From positions 4,454,803 to 4,518,802 of the forward strand of contig OX291550.1 of NCBI GenBank assembly GCA_946406115.1: 64,000 nucleotides of DNA. Reading direction: 5' to 3'. Shown here piece by piece: positions 35,376-46,682 of this stretch. The position numbers and the translations under genes are program-made. How positions within the stretch are numbered: the stretch's first letter is position 1; each line of letters starts with the position of its first letter. This DNA comes from Apoda limacodes (lineage: Eukaryota > Arthropoda > Insecta > Lepidoptera > Limacodidae). Under the pieces are notes generated by a model. The model was not told the DNA's origin and searched no databases. It saw only the letters and a program-made list of their open reading frames with translations.

Positions 35376-37394
35376 AGTAGTTTCACATGTTTTCAACCCA
35401 CGGCAGTACTCAAATTTTACATGAAGAGGAGACGTGAATAAAACTTTCAGATCAGGTTTGTGTTACGCTACTGAGGTCCCCTCAGCGATAACGGTACGAG
35501 ATGTCTTAGAACGACATTAAGTGTCCGCACGTGCGTTGGTGAACATACCAGTGTACTTGGCAAATGTTACCGACTCATGAGACATCTAAACCTGTTTTTG
35601 TATCACACATGAACTGCAGCACGGTACCCTTCGTATATTGCCCACACGGCTGGTATTTATTTAACGTTTTCAAAGAGAAAAGGTGAATTCGAGGTAAAAT
35701 AAGTTTATACACTGTACAGGCACTGTGGGGTTTGTGTGGGGATGACTCGCTTGCTTGGAAGACGGGTGAAAAATAACAAAAAACATTTGTGTCTCTTGCA
35801 GGCCCTCATTATGACGGTGGTAGCACATTTATTTGCAACAATGCAGATGAAAAAAAGTAAATATATTTACATTTTGGTAGACTGGAGGAGACTTTCTTCA
35901 CTTACCTACTTGTAATAACATTATAATTTATAAGAGAAGATGTTCGGGGTACTGTTCGATGTTTACGGTCCTACATTATACTGCACAATGTACCCTAATC
36001 TTCTAGAACTAAACAAATGATACATTAATATAGTTATATCTTAGCTCTAAAGAATAAGATCCTAGAATCAAAGAAGCCATGTGGGCTAATTCAATTATAG
36101 GGTTCTTACCTAAAACGCTTATATTTTGTCATGTCTGTGCGTCCGAACCTTTGATGGTTTTCAGGGTTCCGCAGCCAAATGGTAGAACCAACTTGTCGTT
36201 TCTATATAGCTGTCTATTCTCGCATTTGACGATTTTAGGGTAACATTGCCTAACACTAGAAACAGAACCCTTGTTGTTTTGGGTTATCCTGTCCACGCGT
36301 TCGTTAGACATTTGTTGTAGCAACTGAACATTAAAAATTTTAAAATTAAATTAAAAATTAAAAAGAATAACAATTAATATATGACCTAAAGTTGATATTC
36401 CGACAGAACATTAAAATACGTGTTGTTTTTTTGCTTTGAAGTCGAATGACAACATTTATTTAATGCATTCACGGTTTGTAGTGAAAGTGTTTAACTTTGG
36501 AAAATAAAAACAAAATCACTTTGAAAAAAAATCAATAAATATACGGAAATAACTCATTTTTAGAGATTTATACAGCGGCCACAGTCTAATCGTTTGATAT
36601 TTCAACTGAAATAATAAATATTATGTATTTTTATAAAATATCTAATTTTCTTATTTACGAGCTCGTTTGTTTATTTATACAAGTATGATCACTGACAGGC
36701 AATAAAACACATGGATGATTTCAATTATTAAATGATATTAAGAAGACGATAGACGCCAGTGACCTTGCGCAAGTGCAAATCAAGCAAACCATTTCAGATG
36801 TGCTCTCATAAGATTGAACTTTGCATATGACGTCTTATGTTACTTTCGCGTGTCGTGACTTTCGTTGGTTTCTCTCATGTTTTTAATTTTTTTTTTAACT
36901 AGGCTTAATGTAGAAAATCAATCAATTATTCTTTAAATCAAAAATAATGCCTAGTTAACGTATTTTAAAAATATTTTCTCTTTTTTATTATGTCTTTTCG
37001 TAACTTCTGTAAATTTTTAGATATAACGTATGTGCCACTTCTTTAATCTAATACAAATTAGATATACCGTTTTGGGATGTTATGGTATACTGTGGTCTTA
37101 AGGCGAATCCCTGCAGCGAGAACTGTGTAATTTAACACTGCCAGTTTCAGAAGTAATAAGGTCGCTTAAGCTCTGCACTATTCGAAGACGAAAATAAAAA
37201 CTTGCAATGTTTTTAATCATTTAAAAGAACTAAGCCTTCAACAAAGAGCAACACTGGCCGCATCAGGATACCGTGGTGTTCTATGGCCTTCAATAGAATA
37301 CTGAAATGTTCGGCCATTAATTTAGTACACTAGATTTTTTAAATAATACATGTAAAATATTTGTATTCACGTATTAGATGCCCTACTTAATAAC
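35376..37394. other. Non-coding spacer
   Basis: At 36,115-36,320 there is a segment with TGTCTGTGCGTCCGAACC, GGTTTTCAGGGTTCCGCAGCC and AAATGGTAGAACC. This is the pattern of a widespread insect repeat, present here in decayed form. No gene is seen. Confidence 0.4.
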
Positions 37395-37615
37395 ACTTAT
37401 GAAGTTTGCTATAGCAAGCTATAGTTCGTTTAAGTCTGTTAAAGTTATTCCCGCGATTACTTTTTATTTACAAAATGCCTATATGCTATTTCAGGACCTT
37501 ACCTATATGTATGACAAGTTTCATCTAGATCTGTTCAGTGGTTGAAGCGTGATTGAGTAAGAAACATCCATCCAGACATTTTACATTTATAATATTAGTA
37601 GGAAGTAGGATTATT
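37395..37615 (+). repeat. Dispersed repeat, GCCAGCGGC family, 5'-truncated
   Basis: It opens in the middle (GAAGTTTGCTATAGCAAGCT, then TTCGTTTAAGTCTGTTAAAG) and has GATTACTTTTTATTTACAAA, GCCTATATGCTATTTCAGGA and GTTGAAGCGTGATTGAGTAA. It ends TTATAATATTAGTAGGAAGT. Confidence 0.65.
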
Positions 37616-38540
37616 TGTGTTCTTTTTTTTAATTAATACAACCTTTTAGAAAATTCTATTCGACCATTCTTATTAAAGATAATAATCAATATAGTAAATT
37701 TGATTTTTGTCACGCCGTATCATTTGTCATTGACTTGAACTGGTATGTTGAAAAAGTAGAGAGTTTGGAGATACTGAAAAGGATCAACCTAATACTAATA
37801 TTCTCAGTTACTTAATATGATAACAAAATACGAAGGCTAATAAATTTTGTTCAAAAATATTCTTTTTAAAACCTATCTCCATTATGGCACTGATATCTAA
37901 AGGTTCCTCACGAAACTTTATTGCAAAAGTTTTCACCGACCGCTGGCTCTCAAATGAATTCATTTTCCTTTCAAAGTTACTGCACAGCTGCAGTGGAACA
38001 TCGAAGAATAATAGAAGGTTGTTTTAAGAAAATATTTTAACTATTTCTTACTCATTCGGTTCGAAAACTAAAATTTTATTTTTTTAAGTTTTTTTCTCTA
38101 CAGATTCGAATAGTAAAGTAAATTTGACGTGAAGATGTTAAAATAATATTCGGGCATCATATTCATTAAATAAAAATATATCTATTATTATCCATACTAT
38201 TATCACAAAAATAGTAAATCTTCCTAAAATCCTATCAATCCTAACTTAGTTCTTATAGCTTGTCTAAAATTGGTATAAAGGATATTTTATACGGTCCCTG
38301 CTATTTCATTTTACCGTATATTACTTTCAAGCTGGTAATTTACAACGTATGGGACATATATAAACCCACCTCAGATACACTGCTATCAGAGGCAGTGTTG
38401 TGGCGATGGGCTCGCCACCTGCCACGTGGGACTAAAGAGGTGGTGAATAGAGGTTGTTCACCACAATTTGATGTAAGTGTGTATCGAGCAATGGTTAACC
38501 TTTTCAAGGAATAAAAATAGTAACATTATACAATATACAA
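37616..38540. other. Non-coding spacer
   Basis: A moderately GC-rich segment at 38,380-38,470 (GGCGATGGGCTCGCCACCTG) lies in an 84-codon plus frame. It has no domain that I know. It may be old retroelement sequence. Confidence 0.3.
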
Positions 38541-38544
38541 CACT

Positions 38545-38870
38545 AGACTTTGCCAGCGGCTCCGCCCGCCCTGAATTCGGTTATCAGCGTGGAACTCCTT
38601 AATAAACTCCAATTAATCAAGCAATTAGTTATACTAATGAATTTCTATAGCATGCTATAGGTGCAGCAATAGTAAGTTTAACTCTGTTATAATTATTCCT
38701 GCAGGTACTTTTGAATTTTTAGGTATAAAAAGTAGCCTATATGCTATTCCAGGTCCTAACCTATATGAATGCCAAGTTTTATCCCAATCCGTCCAGTGCT
38801 TGAAGCGTGATTGAGTAACTAACATCCATCCAGACATACAAACGTTCACATTTATAATATTAGTAGGATA
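38545..38870 (+). repeat. Dispersed repeat, GCCAGCGGC family
   Basis: It opens ACTTTGCCAGCGGCTCCGCC, with TTATCAGCGTGGAACTCC, AGTTATAC, AAAAGTAGCCTATATGCTAT and TTGAAGCGTGATTGAGTAAC. It ends TTATAATATTAGTAGGATAA. This is the most complete member here. Confidence 0.72.
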
Positions 38871-39436
38871 ACTAAAATCGATTGCCACATGTATGATGGA
38901 GCATCACTTGAGTACGGCTCGAGCGTTTTATCTGATATATTTTTTAGTGTATTCGTAATAAAATTATCAGGAAAAGGTTTGCATGCAAGAAAAAAAACCG
39001 GTCAAATACAAGTTGGACTTACGCACTAAGAAAAAACCATTCATCCGATATAATTAAATTTTGGTAAGTTGTTGAGCATCGTCGTTTGCACATAAACTGG
39101 GGAGTAAGGTTTCTGAATGAATACAATCCTTTTCTTTGACAATTGGTGAATCTACTAGCTGCTGCCCGCGACGTCGTCTGCGTGAACGCTATACATCACT
39201 TATTGTGAACAAAACCATAGCGCGATCTTATTTGACGCCAACGCCAACGCCGTCTAGTTAGCAAATAGGAAACATTTTTATATGGTGAAAAATTATAACA
39301 CATCTAAGTACACTTTACACAATTTTTTAACATAAAATAAATGGCTATGTGTGAGTAGAATAATTAATAATTAAGAAGCAAGTCAAATATGCGTCGTTAG
39401 ATTACACGTTGTTACAGAATGCGTTGAAGAAAAAAT

Positions 39437-41357
39437 AGTGCAGTAATTGGATCAAAAAATAGCGTCTTACCTCCGAATTTTTTTACTGTGAACCGATTCG
39501 CATGAAATTTTGGAATTAGGCTCATCTTACCCTTAACTTCAAAAGTGAAAATGATCTGGGCTCCGCATATTATTTTTAAGGGGTGTAAACAACCCCTTAA
39601 TGGAAAAATTGACATTGAACGCTAGAAAACGTGTTTAATATTAAGGTGTGAAATTGTAAAGTGCTTTCTAACACAATGACTTCATAATAAAATCATTTTC
39701 AACCCCTTGAAAACCTTACAACCCGTGCAAACAACCCCTAAATTGAAAAAATCACAAAAAATCACTTTGGTATGACATAAAAAGATTTAAGTATAGAGTG
39801 AATAATATTTCATGTTTTCTATTTTAATTATCGAATTTTTAACCCCCTTTCGACCCTTAAAAACAACCCCTTGATAAAAAATTGTTTAAAATGAATTCTT
39901 TTCATGAAATGGAAAGGATTTAAATGTTATTCCACATTCTCGAAAATGATTATCATATTCTCAAGCTTTTCAACCCTTAAAACTACCCCTAAATTAAAAC
40001 AGTAAATATATATGATGGTTGGCCCCTCCGAGCAATACACAAACTTACCTTCATTCAAATGTGTTATATATACATATATGAACGTTGGTATGTATTCAAG
40101 CCTACGTTTCCAAAATATATGTCCATAATATATATATATATATATATACATACATAAGACAATAGTTTTGGGTCTCTATTACTGTGTACTTTCACTTTGC
40201 TCCAAATATTCCCACTCCGAAATTTTCAGTTTACTAAGTAAAAAAAATACGATTAGTTTTTGGACCATAACTCCTTCAATTTTGATGCTATCACAACTTA
40301 TAAGAAACCATTTTAAAGGTAGTTAAAAGTGCCCCAAACTTTTTTAATTACAATATATAGTGAAAAACCTTTAGTTTTAAAACGTTGAAGGGTCAAAGGG
40401 CTCGAGAGAGACTGTTATTGCGCTGCCGCGCGCTCTTTAAACAATCATGTCTCCGTTAATTTTTATGTGGCAGAAAAAAAAGGAAAAAATTTTTTCGTCA
40501 GAAAAGGACCTACATTTTTTATTATTATACTTTTATATGTATCTTTTATCATTTTTGACATATTATGAAAAGAAAGTGAATTTTGTAAAATATGTGTCCT
40601 AAAGCAGCCAAACAGCTAGAATCCATCAAACTCTTTATGTTAAAGTTAATTCTAGACGGAATACGATTAATTTAAATTTTGGTGAAATGGCACTTATGAA
40701 ACCCATTGATTTCAAAGAAAAAACCATTAGATGTTCCTCTTATTTGCATTACAGCTCACTCATTTTACGTGCAAAAGACTTTTATTAGTGCTCATTTTGA
40801 AGCTTATTTCAAGCACTACAAAACCCTATTTCATTAGAATGCATAAAATGTATCTGCTCACCGCTAGATGGCATTGAATACATCGATTAAATTTTAGACA
40901 AAATAAAAAACGGCTTTGATTTTTCATATCTAGCTCAATATTGCACTTAGAACACTTTATAAAAAACCGATTTGTTCAGTTTTTTACCTGCTATAATTTT
41001 GTTAATCAAAACTTTTCGTTAAAATGCATATTTTTGGAGATATTTGCAAAAAACCGATGAAAAACGTGAAAAAATTCCGAATTTGCCAATAACTAGAAAA
41101 GTATTGGGTTTTTTAAAAACTTTATTAGAACATTTTTTTCTTAAAATTAGGTCTTCTTTCGTTATCTGAGATTATGTTGAAGAAAAAAACTTACACCACC
41201 GAGAAGGGGTGGCAACCATCCCCAGGGTGGGTGCGGAGTTCAGATCATTTTCACTTTTGAAGTTAAGGGTAAGATGAGCCTAATTCCAAAATTTCATGCA
41301 AATCGGTTCACAGTAAACAAATTCGGACCAATAACGCTTCAATGACTGCATTGTTAA
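39437..41357. mobile_element. Inverted-repeat element of about 1.9 kb, non-coding
   Basis: A segment of about 100 bp at 39,472-39,573 recurs inverted at 41,233-41,335 with about 95% agreement. It includes TTTACTGTGAACCGATT, ATGAAATTTTGGAATTAGGC, TCATCTTACCCTTAACTTCA and AAAGTGAAAATGATCTG. Weaker inverted similarity extends outward (GCAGTAATTGGA / GCAGTCATTGA). The interior has no ORF. It contains several GGGTGTAAACAACCCC / CAACCCTTAAAAACAACCCC units (39,575-40,020), a TA microsatellite (40,126-40,150) and CACCGAGAAGGGGTGGCAACC near the right arm. I interpret it as a non-autonomous DNA transposon. Two opposed members of one short repeat are the alternative. Confidence 0.5.
40126..40150. repeat. 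(TA)n microsatellite
   Basis: TATATATA run of about 24 bp. Confidence 0.85.
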
Positions 41358-41804
41358 GGTTCACTGCTCGTTCCCCGTAGGTGATAGCGTGATAATATGT
41401 AGCCTATATGTTGACCCGACTTCTAAATAATATTCGTGCCAAATTGGAAGTAAATCCATGCAGTACTTTTTGAGTTTATCCCGAACATACATACAGACAA
41501 ACAGACAAAAATTCTAAAAACTATATTTTTGGCTTCGGTATCGATTGTAGATCACACCCCAAGTATTCTTTTAAAAAAATATTCAATGTTTGACTTTCCT
41601 ACCATTTTATTATATGTATAGATATTATACATACAGAAATACATAACATCACGCCTGTTTCCTTCCTGGGAATGATTGATGTGATTCCTATCTATATTAT
41701 AGTGGTACCTATGTAAGTTTTTTTAGTACTGTTAATTCTTGACATATATGTGATGTGTTATATGTATATTTATGTGTGTCTTTATGTATGTATTTATATG
41801 TACT

Positions 41805-42013
41805 AGTTGTTGCCAGCGGCGTAGGATTTCAGCAACCACGCCTGGATAATAGTAAGAAAGTTGCCAGAATAAGCTATACCTGTGGCTATAGTTCCTCTAC
41901 GAGGGATCCGGTTATTCCTGCGGAAAATTAAATTTTTACGGGAAAACGTCTTTCCTCCTTCTCCATCATTTCAAACACCCTGTACGAATTTTAGTTCAAT
42001 TGGATATTCAGTT
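41805..42013 (+). repeat. Dispersed repeat (left half), host site of the giant LTR element
   Basis: Opens TACTAGTTGTTGCCAGCGGC and runs to TTGGATATTCAGTT. Its continuation, TTGACATGAAGGAAGGACGG and ACAAACAGACTCGC, lies at 61,511 onward, after the 19.5-kb insertion. Joining the flanks while counting one copy of AGTT restores an ordinary member of the GCCAGCGGC family. Confidence 0.75.
42010..42013. other. Target site duplication, left (AGTT)
   Basis: AGTT directly precedes the left LTR and is repeated directly after the right LTR at 61,507-61,510. Four bases is the usual duplication length for insect Ty3/Gypsy integrases. Confidence 0.85.
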
Positions 42014-42229
42014 TGTAGAAACCCCCCCCTCTCTTAAAATAATAAAATTATTTAAATTTGAACTCACGTGGAGTATACAGACGTAGTCGCCAATTTGAAT
42101 ACGTGAAGGCATGTGTAATCCTAACATATTATTGTTGCCTTTATTATTATTAAACATTAATGATGTTTTGTAACCGTTATTAATGTTATTATTAAAGAAA
42201 GCTATGCAGAGAATTAATATTATTATTTG

Positions 42230-42320
42230 GCTGTGATCGTCTAATGGCGTAATCGTCTATTTGGACCCCTCGTTGTGACCGATAATAACCCAAGATCCTA
42301 AGAGGTATGGATTCAATCAG
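42230..42320 (+). pseudogene. tRNA-His-like segment in left LTR
   Basis: GCTGTGATCGTCTAATGG matches the 5' end of animal tRNA-His (GCCGTGATCGTCTAGTGG) at 16 of 18 positions. A 16-bp duplication of the D-arm follows (ATCGTCTA at 42,236 and 42,252). Next come TGGACCCCTCGTTGTGACCG, with the GTG anticodon at 42,275-42,277 in its loop, and TAACCCA of the variable region. A T-arm-like GGATTCAATC lies near 42,308. The 3' acceptor half is lost, so it cannot be a working tRNA. It lies on the plus strand, opposite to element transcription. Matching is to the tRNA-His sequence as I know it from flies and other animals. Confidence 0.72.
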
Positions 42321-42639
42321 TCCCAGGTGTGAAAGAATAAAATCAAAACCCTAATCTTACATGATGCCTACATTAAAGACAACGATCTATAACCAATCCT
42401 TATCTGCAAAGCCGCTAAGTCCTAACTAGCATTAGACCAGAATTTAAATTACTAAATCTGAGTTTCTGCTCAAAATATATGTGGTTTATTATTGTAACGT
42501 AGTCGGAGTACCTAGGCCTAAATCACCCTATTCACCAGCTTAGCTACCTCCCTACAACTACAGACAAATCCCGTAATAACAAGGTTACCCCTTGGCCAAG
42601 ATAGGCCTCAAATAACTTTGACGCCTAACGTTATAACTA

Positions 42640-43520
42640 ACGTTATGATAGTAGATGAATCCTCACTATAAGGATGAAACCCTAAGACCGCCTACTCCTT
42701 AAGTGAAGTTGTAATCTTATAGCAATGTATGAGAGTCGCCTTAAGGAAGAGCTCTTAAGCGGTAAGTAGCCCATCAATAACCTCGTTAGCTTCCCTTAAG
42801 TAAAATTGTAACCTCATAGTAATGTAGGAAGACTAGCTTCCCCTTAACTAAAGTTATGCGCTTCCAACAATATATGGAAATAGTTAGAGAGACAGACAGA
42901 CCTATTTAGTACCTATTTATTTAAATTATTAGCAGATTCGCTATTAATCCCTTAAATAACCTATAACCTACATGTCTAACCTATCACCAGTTCTCTAGCT
43001 TGCGCTTAAGTGAAGATCGGAACTAATAACAACATATATAAGGCATTAGGGAGACGAGCGGACCTATTAAGTACATAGATAAATTATTAGCAGACTAGCT
43101 ATCGATCTCTTAAGCGAAGTTATAAACTGTAATGTACTATGAAAGGTCACCATACGGATGAACTAACAGATTGAATATATATAAAGATAACACACGAATA
43201 TACTCGCGGCCTGGCCCTTACGTAAATTACACAACCCTCTTAATAACACTTGAGAATGCACCACAGATGGGCCGACTGGTTTAGTAGTTGCATAAATTAT
43301 TGGTTGACAACCCGTTAACAACCCCTATGTGAAACCATAAAGTCGTAATAGTATTCGAGAAGCCACCCCAAAGGCAATCTAAATATATAAAAGGACTACC
43401 ACTATCCTTACTAGCTTCTCTTCTAATCTAATCTTATAATAGTATATGTAGAATCGCCGTAAAGACAAACTAACAAATTAGAAGTGAATGTAACCCTGAA
43501 ATACATCTACAGCCTACCCT
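42640..43520. repeat. Degenerate tandem repeats inside left LTR
   Basis: Three or more diverged units share TTCCCTTAAGTNAAGTTNTAA.., TAATGTATGNNAG, GACCTATTTAGTACNTANAT and AAATTATTAGCAGA (clear at 42,900-42,955 and 43,062-43,130; fainter at 43,268-43,360). CTTAAG and close variants recur at most unit starts. The right LTR carries the same units, so the array predates this insertion. Confidence 0.55.
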
Positions 43521-45908
43521 TTAAATAAAGTTATAACATAGTCCTAACCGTAAGTATCCAGAAATCCCCATACATTCATGATTATTATTTTACCACTGAA
43601 GCTCACGCCATCTGTGTAATAATCGTGGAATTTCTCGGTCGATCGATATCTTAGCTAACTGTCTAATAATGGAGATATGGAGGAGGTCTTATAGAGGGCG
43701 CTAAGGGCGGACGATTTAGTATGGAAGTCTATCTAAATCTACCAATCCTAGTTTCCAGGTCGTTTACGGGTAACCCTAACTGGGAATCATCCAGGAACAT
43801 TCACATATACAACCATTCCTTAAGGGTTCGTAAGTTGTTCTATTCAGAATTATTGGGCCCGCCACCGAATTATCCCTTCGGCCAATTAAAGACTAAACGG
43901 TCAGACTTTTCATACATTTGCCTGTGCGTCGAAGTGCCCAGCTGGCGTCTCGTGGTCACGTGGGTGCGCGGAGTTCACATTTTAGTCTTCTGCGCAGATA
44001 CAGAGTCTATTCGTGTTACTCGACCTTCCTTCGACTGATTTACGTTGGTTCGGTTTTGGTTTAGTATCTCGCGACCCGGTCAATACGAATTTCGTTATTG
44101 GATCTAAAATTGAGTTTGTGGTTACAAACTATGGCGATTATCTACACTAGAATATAAAGTTTATGAAAACAAAACTATAAAATTGAGACAAAACCTAACG
44201 CTCGCCTAACTTATACCCTAGGTTGTTCCTACTTGATCGCTAAAATGAATATTGAAAATTAATTATGTATAACTTGAACTTGAATAGCCTTAAGGGCCTT
44301 GGATACCGTCTGGCCTTAAGCGGTTGTCAAATGTATCGTACCTATTATCTGACTAACGTCTTGGAACCTTTAACAAGGAAGGTATATAACGACCAACTCC
44401 TGACAGACTCGTAGATAGGTTTAATCAAACTAGCTTACCTTGTAGCTTCGCCTTCCTGTCATTTAGTAATTGAGTTAATAGATAACCTTTATCCTTCGTG
44501 CACTGTGCCTTAAACTGTCCTTTAGGATAGGTAAGTAGTGCTCCCCGCCTACTCCTACATTTATAACGCCGCGGAAGTGGCAAACAACCAGGCGACCATG
44601 TATTTATCCTTACTACTATGACTAACTACGGAACTAAGGGGACCATTTCGTTATTATTTGAATATAACCTACGATCGGTCGGTTCGAACCCGAGGCTCCT
44701 TAAGTTTAAATAGCCGCTAGTCCGGAGAAGCTATGCTCGCCCGAAACATATGTCGTGCAAGCTAAGTTCACAAGAAATAATAAAATAGGTGTGCAATTAC
44801 GCACATGGTTAAGTGGTAAATTGTTCATCAGAGTAATTAAGGCGACAGAACACCTAGTTTGACACACAATAAGTATGTTTAAGGTGGATTGTAAGGAAGA
44901 CATATCCACACTCAGGACCTGGCACATTAGCCAGATCAAGTAAGGGTTAACCCTTTTCTGAGTGTTTAGAACTTAACGTTTCGGCTTTCCATACAACAAT
45001 TCAGAGCCTCATCAGTTAGTAGAGAATTGTGTATGATTATACTAATACGTATTCAACGGGGTGATCCATGGTGAAGAATAGAACAAATCCTGACCCACTA
45101 ACGTCACCTCATAGTCTGTTAATAAAGTTTGGTCAAGGTTGAGGTTCTGTCATCTTTATCTTAAATGGCTTAGTCAAAACATAACTTAAACAATATAAAA
45201 CAATAAAATAAAGATTAGATAGTCTAATTAAAAATTAGACTCGCTAGATTAATGTCGCGGCCCTGAAAAACATATGAGGTTTACGTTTATTTTTACACAG
45301 GAAACAAATATTTAAATATGAACACAATAATACTTAGCTTTCAGAATCTATCCGTCGCAGTAATGGGTGGAGTGGAGGTTTTATTTATATACGAATTCCT
45401 TAAGGAGATTGGGTTAAAAGTCCCACATTAAATTTTAGCCGCCCATTACCTAAACGGAATCCAACAGTTCAGCTTCCTTACTCGACGCCGGTGAAGGGTG
45501 GAACCGGAGCCAACCTAGATCTAGGTTTCGTCAGCCCCTCACACCCTTAGATTCCCGAAGCCTGCAGTTTATCAAGCATGTCTCTAACATTAAACCCCGA
45601 TCTCCCCTCATCTTATAACAAGCCAGACCCCGCTTGAAGAACCCCTACTGTGACTGCCCCGTCCTCACCTACCTCTATCTACCAAGGGTCTGCTTGCTTA
45701 GGGGATCACCATACTGCAAAGCAGCACGATGTCGGAATTAAAATTGCTATGATAATAAATAGTGAATATAGAGATATCATTAACGTAATAGTCAATTACA
45801 TGCAACAACCTCGTCTAACTTTAATGAGCACCTACTAAATCGTAGGGTTTCTTTTAATAGGAATTCAAGACAAGGTTCACACTAGAAACACCTACTCAAC
45901 ACATATAT

Positions 45909-46682
45909 GCACAGCAAGGGCCACACAAGGATTACCCCAGCGAGCCGGTTGGGGAAGCCCCTCACCCCCGAGTCAGATCAGTGCGAGTAGCCGCCGCCCA
46001 AGGACTCGAATAGGGTTTTATCCAGTGAGGATACCCAAACTCATACACATACACGCACTACTAGGAATACACAGGGATTATACACTTATACACATACATG
46101 CACAGCAAGGGCCACACGAGGATTACCCCAGCGAGCCGGTTGGGGAAGCCCCTCACCCCCGAGTCAGATCAGTGCGAGTAGCCGCCGCCCAAGGACTCGA
46201 ATAGGGTTTTATCCAGTGAGGATACCCAAACTCATACACATACACGCACTACTAGGAATACACAGGGATTATACACTTATACACATATATGCACAGCAAG
46301 GGCCACACGAGGATTACCCCAGCGAACCGGTTGGGGAAGCCCCTCACCCCCGAGTCAGATCAGTGCGAGTAGCCGCCGCCCAAGGACTCGAATAGGGTTT
46401 TATCCAGTGAGGATACCCAAACTCATACACATACACGCACTACTAGGAATACACAGGGATTATACACTTATACACATACATGCACAGCAAGGGCCACACG
46501 AGGATTACCCCAGCGAGCCGGTTGGGGAAGCCCCTCACCCCCGAGTCAGATCAGTGCGAGTAGCCGCCGCCCAAGGACTCGAATAGGGTTTTATCCAGTG
46601 AGGATACCCAAACTCATACACATACACGCACTACTAGGAATACACAGGGATTATACACTTATACACATATATGCACAGCAAG
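45909..46682. repeat. 191-bp tandem array, four copies (left LTR)
   Basis: Four complete 191-bp units begin at 45,909, 46,100, 46,291 and 46,482, with a short partial unit from 46,673. Each carries GCACAGCAAGGGCCACAC, CCCCAGCGAGCCGGTTGGGG, CCCCTCACCCCCGAGTCAGA and AAGGACTCGAATAGGG. Units alternate CATATATG / CATACATG before the GCACAGC start, showing a two-unit order. The GC content is well above the LTR average. Confidence 0.95.

Larger units (their letters stand above)
39150..41640 (+). repeat. Dispersed repeat interrupted by the 39.44-41.36 kb inverted-repeat element
   Basis: The left part (39,150-39,436) opens CTACTAGCTGCTGCCCGCGA and runs CGTCGTCTGCGTGAACG. The right part (about 41,358-41,640) carries TTCCCCGTAGG, GTAGCCTATATG and TACATACAGACAAACAGACA, the usual end of the same group. 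The two halves make one repeat split by a nested insertion. Confidence 0.55.
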
